Below are positions 26,075 to 34,735 of a stretch of 64,000 nt of DNA, one piece after another. The notes beneath the pieces were generated by a model that saw nothing but the letters and a program-made list of their open reading frames with translations, ran no database searches and was not told the origin of the DNA. The stretch comes from Actinophytocola algeriensis (GTDB lineage Bacteria; Actinomycetota; Actinomycetes; Mycobacteriales; Pseudonocardiaceae). Made by a program: the position numbers and the translations under genes. The stretch spans positions 558,001 through 622,000 of the forward strand of contig NZ_JACHJQ010000002.1 in assembly GCF_014203735.1 (NCBI RefSeq), written 5' to 3'. Numbering within the stretch: the first letter of the stretch is position 1; the number at the start of each line of letters is the position of its first letter.

Positions 26075-26080
26075 CACCTC

Positions 26081-28480
26081 GTGCTTCCCGCCCACCTGCC
26101 CGACCTGCCGATCCGCGCGGTCCTCGACGACGTCACCGACGCCCTCGACCGGCACGGCACCGCGGTACTGGTCGCGCCGCCCGGCACCGGCAAGACCACG
26201 GTCTTGCCGCTGGCGCTGACCGGGAAGGTGGTGGTGGCCGAGCCACGCAGGCTCGCCGCGCGGGCGGCCGCCACCCGGATGGCGCAGCTGATCGACGAGC
26301 CCGTCGGCCGGACGGTCGGGTACGCGGTGCGCGGCGACCGGAAGACGTCGAAGGACACGCGGATCGAGGTCGTCACGACCGGTCTGCTGGTCCGGCGCCT
26401 CCAGCACGACCCGGCCCTCGATGGCGTCGACACGGTGCTGCTCGACGAGATCCACGAGCGTCACCTCGATGCCGACCTGCTGCTCACGCTCCTGCTCGAC
26501 GCCCGCGCCGGGCTGCGGCCCGACCTGCGGCTGCTCGCCACCTCCGCGACCGTCGCCACCGACCGGATCGCCACGCTGCTGGGCGACGGCACGCCGGTGA
26601 TCGAGGCCCACGTCCGGACCTACCCGGTCACGACCACCTACACGCCGCCCGCCCGCCGCGAGCGGATCGAGCAGCTCGTGGCTCGCACCGTCCACACCGC
26701 ACTGTCCGAGCAGGACGGCGACGTGCTGGTCTTCCTGCCGGGCGCCGCCGAGATCAACCGGGTGACCGGGCTGCTGTCCGGGGTCCGAACGGTGCCGCTG
26801 CACGGCAGGCTGCCCGCCGCGAAGCAGGACGCCGCGCTGACCCCGGGCACGGCGCGCCGCGTCGTGCTCGCCACGGCCGTCGCCGAGTCCAGCCTCACCG
26901 TGCCGGGCGTGCGGGCGGTCGTCGACTCCGGGCTGGCACGGGTGCCGAGGATGGACCACCGGCGCGGGTTGGCCGGGCTCGTCACCACCCGCGTGTCGGT
27001 GTCGGTGGCCGAACAGCGGGCCGGGCGCGCGGGCCGCGAGGCACCCGGCCGCGTGTACCGCTGCTGGGCCGAGCACGAGCACGCCACGCTGCCCGCCCAG
27101 CCCGAACCGGAGATCCGCACCGCCGACCTCACCCGGCTCGCGCTGGAGCTGGCCTGCTGGGGCACCCCGGACGGCTCGGCCCTCGACTGGTGGGACCCGC
27201 CGCCGGCGGGTGCGCTCGCGGCAGGCCGGGCCGTGCTCACCGCACTGGGTGCGCTCGGCGCCGACGGCGCGGTCACCGGCCGCGGCAGGCGGATCGCGGA
27301 CGTCGGCCTGCATCCCCGCCTGGCGCGGGCGCTGCTCGACGGCGCCGAGGCGGTGGGTGCGACCGCGGCCGCGGAGGTCGTCGCGCTGCTGGACGACGAC
27401 ACGCTCGCCACCGGCACGTCCGTCGAGGACACGCTGCGCAGGCTGCGGCGCGACGGCGACCGGCGGTGGGCACGCGAGGTCCGCAGGCTCGCCGCGCTCG
27501 TGCCGAAGGGTCGCCCCGGGACACCCGACCCCGCGCTGGTCGTGGCCCTCGCGCACCCGGAGCGGCTCGCGCGCCGCAGGGCACCCGGCTCGCACGTGTA
27601 CCTCATGGCCGGCGGCACGGCCGCGGAACTGGACGGCAGCGCGGACGCCGAGTGGCTCGCGGTCGCGAGCGCCGACCGGCAACCCGGCCGCACGCAGGGC
27701 AAGATCCGGCTCGCCGCCCGCGCGGACCAGGCACTGGCCGAACGCGCCGCGCCCGCCCTGCTGTCCGAAGTGGACGAGATCGGCTGGGCGGACGGGGACG
27801 TGGTGGCCCGGCACGTCCGCCGACTCGGTGCGATCGTGCTGCGTGCGCGGCCGCTGCCGGACCCCGACCCGGAGCGGGTGCGCGCCGCGTTGGTCGACGG
27901 GCTGCGCGCCGAAGGGCTGGACCTGTTGCGGTGGCACGAATCCGCGACCCGGCTGCGGCAGCGGCTCGCGTTGCTGCACCGCGCGCTCGGCGACCCGTGG
28001 CCCGCGGTGGACGACGACGCGTTGCTGCGAGCCGCTCCCGTGTGGCTCGGCCCGGAACTGGCGACCGCCCGCCGCCGCGCCGACCTCGCGAAGGTCGACA
28101 CGCACGGCGCCTTGCAGCGGCTGCTGCCCTGGCCCGCGGCCGGTCGCCTCGACGAGCTGGCGCCGGACCGCATCCAGGTGCCGTCGGGTGCGCGGGTCCG
28201 GGTCGACTACTCGGCGGACGACCCGGTGCTGCCGGTGAAACTGCAGGAGACGTTCGGCTGGCTCGACACCCCGGCCGTGGCCGACGGCCGGGTGCCGGTG
28301 CTGCTGCACCTGCTGTCGCCCGCGGGCCGGCCGGTCGCGATCACCCGCGACCTGGCGACGTTCTGGCGGGAGGGCTACCGCCAGGTGCGTGCCGAGCTGC
28401 GGGGCCGCTATCCGAAGCACCCGTGGCCGGAGGACCCGGCGACCGCTGCCCCGACGGCTCGGCTGAACCGGCGGGCTTGA
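26081..28480 (+). CDS. hrpB: ATP-dependent RNA helicase HrpB
   Basis: DEAH-box superfamily 2 helicase, 799 residues (family about 800-850). Walker A APPGTGKTT, AEPRRLAARAAA (motif Ia), DEIHERHLDADLLL (motif II), the SAT-like LATSATV (motif III), ATAVAESSLTVPGV (motif V) and SVAEQRAGRAGREAPG (motif VI) are in order. HrpB-specific C-terminal sequence follows (HPWPEDPATA near the end). The GTG start at 26081 is supported by the adjacent -10 element and by homology beginning near LPDLPIRAVLDDV. The precise substrate is unknown. Confidence 0.93.
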   Translation: MLPAHLPDLPIRAVLDDVTDALDRHGTAVLVAPPGTGKTTVLPLALTGKVVVAEPRRLAARAAATRMAQLIDEPVGRTVGYAVRGDRKTSKDTRIEVVTTGLLVRRLQHDPALDGVDTVLLDEIHERHLDADLLLTLLLDARAGLRPDLRLLATSATVATDRIATLLGDGTPVIEAHVRTYPVTTTYTPPARRERIEQLVARTVHTALSEQDGDVLVFLPGAAEINRVTGLLSGVRTVPLHGRLPAAKQDAALTPGTARRVVLATAVAESSLTVPGVRAVVDSGLARVPRMDHRRGLAGLVTTRVSVSVAEQRAGRAGREAPGRVYRCWAEHEHATLPAQPEPEIRTADLTRLALELACWGTPDGSALDWWDPPPAGALAAGRAVLTALGALGADGAVTGRGRRIADVGLHPRLARALLDGAEAVGATAAAEVVALLDDDTLATGTSVEDTLRRLRRDGDRRWAREVRRLAALVPKGRPGTPDPALVVALAHPERLARRRAPGSHVYLMAGGTAAELDGSADAEWLAVASADRQPGRTQGKIRLAARADQALAERAAPALLSEVDEIGWADGDVVARHVRRLGAIVLRARPLPDPDPERVRAALVDGLRAEGLDLLRWHESATRLRQRLALLHRALGDPWPAVDDDALLRAAPVWLGPELATARRRADLAKVDTHGALQRLLPWPAAGRLDELAPDRIQVPSGARVRVDYSADDPVLPVKLQETFGWLDTPAVADGRVPVLLHLLSPAGRPVAITRDLATFWREGYRQVRAELRGRYPKHPWPEDPATAAPTARLNRRA

Positions 28481-28505
28481 CGCCGCGGTGCCCTGGGATG
28501 CCGAG

Positions 28506-29153
28506 CTAGTAGGGCTCTTTGCGTGCTTCCTTCACCTGGACACGCAGTTCGCGTCCTTGGCTTGGCTTGCTGCAGCTGCCGACCTCGCCCTGGTGGCTGG
28601 CGCCGGGGGGCAGTTGTGACGCGCTCACGCTGTCCTCGCACAGGTCAGCGCCGCTCACCTCGATCGTGACGCCGTACGAGGCGGTGTAGGGGCCCTTGTT
28701 GTACAAGGTGACCGAGACGTACAGGTAGCCCGTCTCCGGGTCGATGCGGCGGTCGCCGAAACGCACGTCCAGCTCGTCGCGCAGGATTTCCTCTGTGTGG
28801 CCGGGGCCTGCGGTGTCCTTGCCGCTCCGAGGGGCGGCGATGAGCATGACCGTCGACAGCCCGACCGCGATCGCGCACACCACCGATCCCACGATCGCCC
28901 ACACGTTGCCCCGGCGCGGGCCGCTGCAGCCTGCGATCCCGACGACGAGACCGGCCAGTGCGAACGGCAGCGGGAGCCACGCACGCGCGTCGCCGAGGTC
29001 CGCCGGGAGGAACGGGAGCACGCCACCGAAGCCGCCCAGAACCAGGGCGACGAAGCCGAACCCCGTGCTCTTGCCGGGATCCACCGAGTCGGCGGTCACC
29101 GCGGCGGTGGCGGGTGTGGCCTCGTCAGGTGGCTGCGGCGTACCGCTCGTCAT
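28506..29153 (-). CDS. Membrane protein with extracytoplasmic domain, unknown function
   Basis: 215 residues: a Thr/Pro/Ala-rich cytoplasmic N-terminus, three to four hydrophobic segments (FGFVALVLGGFGGVLPFLP, FALAGLVVGIAGC, VWAIVGSVVCAIAVGLSTVM), then a ~100-residue soluble domain with beta alternation (TGYLYVSVTLYNKGPYTASY). The arrangement resembles DUF4190-plus-DUF4352-like lipoprotein/membrane proteins of actinobacteria. Two cysteines (DLCEDS, GSCSKPS) may form a disulfide. The ATG at 29153 is chosen over a TTG at 29159. No clear neighbour link. Confidence 0.65.
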   Translation of the reverse strand: MTSGTPQPPDEATPATAAVTADSVDPGKSTGFGFVALVLGGFGGVLPFLPADLGDARAWLPLPFALAGLVVGIAGCSGPRRGNVWAIVGSVVCAIAVGLSTVMLIAAPRSGKDTAGPGHTEEILRDELDVRFGDRRIDPETGYLYVSVTLYNKGPYTASYGVTIEVSGADLCEDSVSASQLPPGASHQGEVGSCSKPSQGRELRVQVKEARKEPY

Positions 29154-29200
29154 CGGCAATCCAATCCCCGGGTCCGGTTGCGCCGGGGGATGCTAGCCGA

Positions 29201-29767
29201 TCACTCGCCGGGCCAGTTCCGCAGCGTGTGGTCGAGGACGTCGAGTACGCGGTGCCACGACTCCTCGACCTGACCGGAGTGGTCGAAGCCGCCGGACCGT
29301 TCCAGGGTCACGTATCCGTGGAAAGTGCTGTGCAGCAACCGGACCGCGTGCACCTGTTCGGACTCGGGGAGGTCGTAGCCGCGCAGGATCGCCTTCGTCA
29401 TGTCCGAGTGCCTGCGCGCGGCACTGGCCGCGGCGGTCTCCGGGTCGAGCCGCAGCTGGCCCGCCGCATACCGGCCCGGGTGCTCTTTCGCGTAGGTCCG
29501 GTAGGCGTCGGCGAACGCGACGAGCGCGGCTTTGCCGGACCGGCCCGCGAGCGCGTCGGCGGCCCGGTCGGCGAGCTCGGCGAGTGCCAGCACGGCCACG
29601 CGGACCCGCAGGTCGGCGGCGTTGCGGATGTGCGAGTAAAGGCTCGCGTCCTTCACCCCGAACCTGCGGGCGAGCGCCGAGACGGTCACGTTCTCGTAGC
29701 CGACCTCGTCGGCCATTTCCGCCGCCGCGACCGTCAGCCGCTCAGCGGTCATGCCCACGCGTGCCAT
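29201..29767 (-). CDS. TetR-family regulator
   Basis: 188 residues. The N-terminal helix-turn-helix is VTVSALARRFGVKDASLYSH and the C-terminal ligand domain is of the WHG type (LLHSTFHGYVTLERSGGF). GAGG lies about 9 bases before the ATG. It is divergent from the VOC protein with 39 bases between starts, so it probably controls that gene or itself. The inducer is unknown. Confidence 0.83.
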   Translation of the reverse strand: MARVGMTAERLTVAAAEMADEVGYENVTVSALARRFGVKDASLYSHIRNAADLRVRVAVLALAELADRAADALAGRSGKAALVAFADAYRTYAKEHPGRYAAGQLRLDPETAAASAARRHSDMTKAILRGYDLPESEQVHAVRLLHSTFHGYVTLERSGGFDHSGQVEESWHRVLDVLDHTLRNWPGE

Positions 29768-29794
29768 GGCCCCATCCTCGCAGGCAGGGCCCGC

Positions 29795-29800
29795 TAGGGT
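29795..29800 (+). promoter_or_regulatory. -10 element for a leaderless VOC-protein transcript
   Basis: TAGGGT followed by 6 bases and the GTG start; no Shine-Dalgarno. This is the same spacing as at hrpB and the nitroreductase. Confidence 0.4.
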
Positions 29801-29806
29801 GGACCG

Positions 29807-30178
29807 GTGCCAGCAGCCAAACAGTTCCAGGTCACCTTCGACTGCGCCGAACCCGAGCGTGTCGCCCGTTTCTGGTGCGAGGTGCTGGGGTACGAGCTGC
29901 ACGAGTCGGGAGTCGTCTGCGCCGATCCCACAGGCGTGGGCCCGCGGCTGTACTTCCAGCGCGTGCCCGAGGGGAAGGTCGTCAAGAACCGTGTGCACCT
30001 GTGCGTACGGGTCGGCACCGGTCTCGTGGGCGCCGAGCGCCTCGCCGCGCTCGAGGCCGAGTGCGCACGGCTGGTCCCGCTCGGCGCGGTACGTTATCAA
30101 CTGCTGGTCGCTGACGAAGAGAACGAGTCGTGCCTCGTGATGCAGGACATCGAGGGCAACGAGTTCTGTCTAGACTGA
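29807..30178 (+). CDS. VOC-superfamily (glyoxalase/bleomycin-resistance-like) protein
   Basis: 123 residues forming the paired beta-alpha-beta-beta-beta fold: QVTFDCAEPERVARFWCEVL at the start, VGPRLYFQRVPEGKVVKNRV in the middle, and LVMQDIEGNEFCLD at the end, with the terminal Glu of the second metal site. It resembles the Glyoxalase_6-type proteins of actinobacteria whose substrate is unknown. GTG start, probably leaderless. Its stop codon directly abuts the asparaginase stop, leaving no room for a terminator. Confidence 0.8.
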   Translation: MPAAKQFQVTFDCAEPERVARFWCEVLGYELHESGVVCADPTGVGPRLYFQRVPEGKVVKNRVHLCVRVGTGLVGAERLAALEAECARLVPLGAVRYQLLVADEENESCLVMQDIEGNEFCLD

Positions 30179-31132
30179 CTAGCGCAGCGCCGCCCGGACC
30201 TCGTCGCTCACGCGGATCTCGCCGACCGGCACTCCCCCGCCCAGTATGGGCAGCTCGGCCAGCGCGGTCGCGGCCGACACGTTCACGCCCAGCGCACCCA
30301 GCACCGTCAGTGCCAGCAGCGTGGTCGCGCGCGGGCTGCCGTCGACGACCTTCATGGCCACCGCCTGCCCGGTCGCCGCGGCGGCCATCAGCACCCCTTC
30401 CGCGCCGCCCTTGCAGATCGAGCCCGGTACGAGGCGCATGAACTCGCTGTTCTCGTGTCCCCTGCCGCCGACGTACTCGGGTTCGGCCCGCATGGCCGCC
30501 GCCACCGCGCCCTCCGGGGTGCTCAGGGACGCCGTCGCCATCGCGCGGGCCGCGCGGGCCAGGCCGGGCACGGTGGTCGAGAACAGCGGTGCGCCGCAGC
30601 CGTCGACCGCCACGTGCGACACCGAACCCGCCACGGCCTCGAGGCGCTCGCGGATCGCCTTGTGCACCGGGTGGTCCGGTGACAGGTAGTCGTGGGTGGA
30701 CCAGCCGTTGAGGACCGCGGTCGCGAGCATCGCCGCGTGTTTGCCAGAGCAGTTCATCCGCACGCGGCTCGGGCCGTCGCCCGCGCGGTTGAGCCGGTGG
30801 CGGGTCTCCTCGTCCTCTGGCCAGTCCGCTGGGCAGCGGAGGTCCTCTTCGGACAGTCCCGCGCCCGCGAGGATCTCCCGCACCAGCGCGACGTGCCGGT
30901 CCTCGCCGGTGTGGCTGCCCGCCGACAGCGCGGTCCCGGCCACCGACAGTTCCAGTCCCGCGGCGCGGCAGCCCGCCGCCTGCCACGGTTTCGTCGACGA
31001 CCTCGGCAGGATCGGCGCGGACACCGCACCCAGCGACACCGCGACCGACCCGTCGGCCGCGAGCCCCACGAGCGTCCCGTGGTGCCTGCTCTCGACGAAC
31101 CCGGACCGCTCGACGACCGCCAGCTCAGTCAT
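30179..31132 (-). CDS. Asparaginase (asparaginase II family)
   Basis: Probably hydrolyses L-asparagine to aspartate and ammonia. 317 residues, of the Rhizobium-type (PF06089) class rather than the bacterial type I/II threonine enzymes. Conserved stretches are RSSTKPWQA, AGSHTGEDRHVALVREIL, MNCSGKHAAML, DHPVHKAIRERLEAV, AVDGCGAPLFSTTVPGLARA and EFMRLVPGSICKGGAEGV, which contain the conserved Ser/Lys/Cys positions of the family. The ATG overlaps the gluD stop by 8 bases, so it is the last gene of the amino-acid importer operon. Confidence 0.85.
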   Translation of the reverse strand: MTELAVVERSGFVESRHHGTLVGLAADGSVAVSLGAVSAPILPRSSTKPWQAAGCRAAGLELSVAGTALSAGSHTGEDRHVALVREILAGAGLSEEDLRCPADWPEDEETRHRLNRAGDGPSRVRMNCSGKHAAMLATAVLNGWSTHDYLSPDHPVHKAIRERLEAVAGSVSHVAVDGCGAPLFSTTVPGLARAARAMATASLSTPEGAVAAAMRAEPEYVGGRGHENSEFMRLVPGSICKGGAEGVLMAAAATGQAVAMKVVDGSPRATTLLALTVLGALGVNVSAATALAELPILGGGVPVGEIRVSDEVRAALR

Positions 31133-31919
31133 GCCTCTCCCAGCGTTGCAGCCGGTGCGCGGCGAACGACAGCGTTCCGTTGCACACCAGGTAGATGAAC
31201 GTCACCACGAGGAACGTCTGCACCAGCAGGTGGTTGTACGCGGACAGCACCTGTGCGCGGTACAGCAGTTCCGTGAACGCGACGATGTAGCCCAGCGACG
31301 TGTCCTTCAGCAGGCTCACCAGCTGGCTCACCAGTGACGGTGTCACGTGCCGGACCGCCTGCGGCAGCACCACGTGCCGCATCGTCTGCGCACCGGACAG
31401 CCCGAGCGACACCGCCGCCTCGGACTGTCCTTTCGGGAGGCTCAGGATGCCCGCGCGGAAGATCTCCGCGAAGGCGGCCGAGTTCGCGACCGTCAGCGGC
31501 AGCACCAGTTTCCACAGCAGCGGCAGGTTCACCCCGGCGCTCGGCAGCGCGAACAGCGTCACGTAGATCATCAGCAGCACGGGCAGCGTGCGCGCGATCT
31601 CGATGTACCCGGTCGCGACCCACCGCAGCGGTTTCACCCGGGAAAGCCGGCCCAGGGCGAGGAAGATCCCGGCGAACGCGCTCAGCACGGCCACGTACGC
31701 GGCCGCCTCGAGCGTGCCGAGCAGCCCGACGAACAGGTACTCCCAGATGGGCCACTGCGTGAAGGGCGCCCACTTGGCCGCGTCGAGCTGCCCGTGTGAC
31801 GCGAACTGCCACAGCCCGAGGCCGAGCAGCCCGGCGAGCACCAGCACGCTGAGCACCGACCAGACGAGAATGCGCCGACGCGTGCGCGGACCCGGCGCGT
31901 CGTAGAGAACAGAACTCAT
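31125..31919 (-). CDS. Polar amino-acid ABC importer permease (GluD-like)
   Basis: Inner-membrane permease of the His/Glu/Gln/Asp class, 264 residues. TLEAAAYVAVLSAFAGIFLA at the start of the transport domain, YIEIARTLPVLLMIYV, and the EAA loop EAAVSLGLSGAQTMRHVVLP are typical. A longer N-terminus with one extra helix (VLSVLVLAGLLGLGLWQFA) fits the GluD subunit. It overlaps gluC by 4 bases and the asparaginase by 8. Confidence 0.85.
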   Translation of the reverse strand: MSSVLYDAPGPRTRRRILVWSVLSVLVLAGLLGLGLWQFASHGQLDAAKWAPFTQWPIWEYLFVGLLGTLEAAAYVAVLSAFAGIFLALGRLSRVKPLRWVATGYIEIARTLPVLLMIYVTLFALPSAGVNLPLLWKLVLPLTVANSAAFAEIFRAGILSLPKGQSEAAVSLGLSGAQTMRHVVLPQAVRHVTPSLVSQLVSLLKDTSLGYIVAFTELLYRAQVLSAYNHLLVQTFLVVTFIYLVCNGTLSFAAHRLQRWERHD

Positions 31920-32560
31920 CGCAGGATCGCCACCCGCCGCTCCAGCCACCCGGTGCCGAGCCCGATCAACAACGCCAGCGCCATGTAGGTCAGCCCGGCG
32001 CCCACGAAGATCGGGATCGGTTGCGCGTGTACGAGGTTCGTCTTGTTCGCGGCCGAGGTCAGCTCCACGATGCCGACGGCGGCGAACAGCGACGTGTTCA
32101 TCACCAGCGCGATCATCACGTTGCCGACCGGCTGCACGACCGCGCGCAGCGCCTGGGGCAGGATCACCGACCCGAGGGTCTGCCGGAACGTCAGCCCCAG
32201 TGCCCGCGCCGCCTCGGCCTGCCCGAGCGCGACCGTGTTCACGCCCGACCGCACGGCCTCCGCGACGTACGCCGCCTCGTAGATGACCAGCACCACGACC
32301 GCGGTCATCGGCAGCGGCATCAGCAGGCCCGCGTCGGGCAGCGCGAACACGAACAGCACCAGCAGCGCGAGCAGCGGGATGTTCAGGAACAGCTGCACGT
32401 ACGCGAAGGCGACACCGCGCAGCACCGGGATCGGGCTGACACGCATCGCCGTCACGACCACACCGAGCACCAGCGCGCCCACCGCCGACAGGGCCGCCAT
32501 CCACAGCGTGGTCAGCAGGCCCTGCAGCAGTGGGGCGAGGTTGTCGAGCAGTGCTCCCAT
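31916..32560 (-). CDS. Polar amino-acid ABC importer permease (GluC-like)
   Basis: 214-residue permease with five predicted helices. It begins LLDNLAPLLQGLLTTLWMAA and carries YVQLFLNIPLLALLVLFVF and the EAA loop QAEAARALGLTFRQTLGSVI. The ATG at 32560 shares one base with the binding-protein stop. Together with the GluD-like gene it forms the channel. No ATP-binding subunit lies in this operon or elsewhere near it. Confidence 0.85.
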   Translation of the reverse strand: MGALLDNLAPLLQGLLTTLWMAALSAVGALVLGVVVTAMRVSPIPVLRGVAFAYVQLFLNIPLLALLVLFVFALPDAGLLMPLPMTAVVVLVIYEAAYVAEAVRSGVNTVALGQAEAARALGLTFRQTLGSVILPQALRAVVQPVGNVMIALVMNTSLFAAVGIVELTSAANKTNLVHAQPIPIFVGAGLTYMALALLIGLGTGWLERRVAILR

Positions 32561-33483
32561 CAGGACCCGGGCACCGAGCCGATCGCGGGCGGGGTCGGCG
32601 CTTCCGCGTCCACGACCGTGCCGAGCGAGTTCTCCCAGACCGTCGCCCACTGGCCGCCGTCCTGGATCTTCGTCAGCCAGTCGTTGACGAACTTCTTGAA
32701 GTCGGCGTCACCGTGCTTCAGGCCGATGCCGTACGGCTCGGTGGTGAACGGGTTGCCGACGACCTTCAGCTGCGGGTTGGCCTTGGCGTTGCTGGCGAGC
32801 AGCGTCAGGTCCTGCACGTAGGCGTCGCCGCGGCCCTGCAGCAGCGCGGTCACGGCCTGCGGGTCGGTGCCGAACTGGACCACGTTCGCGGTCGGCTGCT
32901 TCTCGGGCACCGCGGTGACGGCCGGGGTGTTGGCGCCGACGATCACGGTCTTGCCCGCGAGGTCGTCGATGCCCTTGATGTCGGTGTTGTCGCTCTTCAC
33001 GGCCACGGCCAGGCCGGAGGAGAAGTACGGGCCCGCGAAGTCGACCTGCTGGGCCCGCTCCTCGGTGATCGTGTACGTGTTGAACACGACGTCGACCGTG
33101 CCGTTCGCGAGCAGCGCCTCGCGGGTCTCGGTCGCCGGCGGCACGATCTCCACCTCGGGCTTGCCGAGGATGTACACGGCGAGCAGCTTCGCGAGGTCGG
33201 CGTCGAAGCCGGTGACCTCGTCGGGGTTCGACGGGTTCTGCTGGGACAGCAGCGGCGCGTCGAGCGCCTCCGCGACGACCAGCTTCCCGCGCTGCTTGAT
33301 CTTCTCCATGGTGGAGCCGGGCAGGATCGCGTCGGCCGGGGCCTGGGGCGCGTCCGCGAACAGGTCGGGGCTCGACGCGGCGCCACCACCCGCGGGCGGC
33401 ACGGCCGAGTCACCTCCGCCGCCGCACCCGGCGAGCACCACCGCGAGGGCGCCGGTCAGGGCAACGAGCACGCGACGCTTCAT
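32560..33483 (-). CDS. Polar amino-acid ABC importer, substrate-binding lipoprotein
   Basis: 307 residues with lipobox VLAGC near residue 20 and the type II (SBP_bac_3) fold: RGKLVVAEALDAPLLSQQ, VTGFDADLAKLLAVYILG, NGTVDVVFNTYTITEERAQQ, VDFAGPYFSSGLAVAV. The ATG has AAGGGA six bases upstream. It is first in a four-gene operon ending with asparaginase, so asparagine, aspartate, glutamate or glutamine are the likely ligands. It faces a ROK-family regulator 96 bases away. Confidence 0.85.
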   Translation of the reverse strand: MKRRVLVALTGALAVVLAGCGGGGDSAVPPAGGGAASSPDLFADAPQAPADAILPGSTMEKIKQRGKLVVAEALDAPLLSQQNPSNPDEVTGFDADLAKLLAVYILGKPEVEIVPPATETREALLANGTVDVVFNTYTITEERAQQVDFAGPYFSSGLAVAVKSDNTDIKGIDDLAGKTVIVGANTPAVTAVPEKQPTANVVQFGTDPQAVTALLQGRGDAYVQDLTLLASNAKANPQLKVVGNPFTTEPYGIGLKHGDADFKKFVNDWLTKIQDGGQWATVWENSLGTVVDAEAPTPPAIGSVPGS

Positions 33484-33546
33484 GGAGAGTCCCTTCGCCT
33501 TACGCCGGATGTCGGAACCGTAAGTCCAAAAATCGAAACAAGTCAA

Positions 33547-33564
33547 GCTTGGTTCGTAACAAGC
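33547..33564. promoter_or_regulatory. Inverted repeat between amino-acid importer and ROK gene
   Basis: GCTTGgttcgtaaCAAGC has 5-bp arms and lies 16 bases before the ROK start, in an AT-richer 96-bp divergent gap. Possible autoregulatory operator; not compared with known ROK sites. Confidence 0.35.
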
Positions 33565-33579
33565 TGGTATGAAGAGGCC

Positions 33580-34731
33580 ATGACTGGTCCCCAGGTCGCG
33601 CCCGACTCCCCCGGCGGCGTGCTGCGGCTGATCCGGTCCGGGGCGGCGGCGTCCCGGTCCGACGTGGCACGGCTCGTCGGCGTGTCGGCCTCGACCGCCG
33701 CGGGCCGGGTGCAGGCGCTCATCGACCACGGCTACCTGCGCGAGGCGGGTGACGGGAAGTCCCACGGCGGCCGCAGGCCACGGCGGCTCGCGCTGCGCGC
33801 GGACTCCGGCTCGGTGGCGGCGGTCGACCTGGGCAGCCACCACGCGTCGCTCGCGGTCTTCGACATGTGCGGCACGCTGCTCGCCGAGCACGAGCAGCCG
33901 GTGCGGATCGGTGACGGCCCGTCGGTGGTGCTGTCGCAGGTGTTCTCCGAGGTGACACAGCTCGCCGACCCGGCGATCCCGTTGCGCGGCATCACGGTCG
34001 GCGTGCCGGGCCCGGTCGACGCGCGGACCGGGCGGGTCGTGTCGCCGTCGCGGATGCCGGGGTGGAACGGCGTGGACGTGCGCGAGGTCCTGGCCGCGCA
34101 CACGGACCTGCCGGTGGTCGTCGACAACGACGCTAACCTGATGGCGGTCGGCGAGCACAGCGCGGACCCGGTACGGCACCTGGTGTTCGTGAAGGCGGGC
34201 ACGGGCATCGGCTGCGGCGTGATCGCGTCCGGGCGCCTGCACCACGGCGCGGTCGGCGCGGCGGGCGACATCAGCCACCTGGCGGTGCGCGGCCGCGAGG
34301 ACGTCGAGTGCTCCTGCGGCCGCAACGGCTGCCTGGACGCGGTGGCGAGCGGCGCGGCCCTGGTCCGCGACCTGACCGCGGCGGGCGTGGCCGTGCGCGA
34401 CCCCGCCGAGGTGGTGGAGCTGGCCTGGGACGCCCACCCGGTGACCACCCGCATGCTCCGCGAAGCGGGCCACGCGACCGGCGAGATCCTGTCGACGATC
34501 GTGAACTTCTTCAACCCGGACGTGCTGGTGGTCGGCGGCCAGTTCAGCCGCGCGGAGCCGTTCGTGGCGAGCATCCGCTCGACCCTGTACGAACGCTGCC
34601 TCCCCATGGCCACCGAGGACCTGCAGGTGATCACGACCCGCACGGGCAGGCTGGCGGGCGTCACGGGCGGGGCGCACCTGATGCTGGAGTACCTGCTGGC
34701 CCCGGAACGCGTGAACGCCGCGATCGGCTGA
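33580..34731 (+). CDS. ROK-family transcriptional regulator
   Basis: 383 residues: an N-terminal winged helix (AAASRSDVARLVGVSASTAA) joined to a sugar-kinase-like ROK domain (VAAVDLGSHHASLAVFD). The zinc motif is CSCGRNGCLDAVAS. The kinase-like segment VFVKAGTGIGCGVIASGRLH is intact, and NDANLMAVGEH holds the catalytic-type Asp region. It is divergent from an amino-acid importer/asparaginase operon, an unusual neighbour for a family that usually senses sugars. The ATG at 33580 starts the family sequence. Confidence 0.85.
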   Translation: MTGPQVAPDSPGGVLRLIRSGAAASRSDVARLVGVSASTAAGRVQALIDHGYLREAGDGKSHGGRRPRRLALRADSGSVAAVDLGSHHASLAVFDMCGTLLAEHEQPVRIGDGPSVVLSQVFSEVTQLADPAIPLRGITVGVPGPVDARTGRVVSPSRMPGWNGVDVREVLAAHTDLPVVVDNDANLMAVGEHSADPVRHLVFVKAGTGIGCGVIASGRLHHGAVGAAGDISHLAVRGREDVECSCGRNGCLDAVASGAALVRDLTAAGVAVRDPAEVVELAWDAHPVTTRMLREAGHATGEILSTIVNFFNPDVLVVGGQFSRAEPFVASIRSTLYERCLPMATEDLQVITTRTGRLAGVTGGAHLMLEYLLAPERVNAAIG

Positions 34732-34735
34732 GCCC

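Noticed and set aside
24824-28420. Very long minus-strand open frame antisense to hrpB, continuous with ilvA
   Set aside because: Only the part from 26065 down has threonine deaminase sequence; the remainder is Arg/Gly/Ala-rich shadow of hrpB, which has all helicase motifs on the plus strand.
32560-34677. Extended reading of the amino-acid binding protein to 705 codons
   Set aside because: Residues before the lipoprotein signal at 33483 are antisense to the ROK gene and unlike any binding protein; AAGGGA precedes the ATG at 33483.
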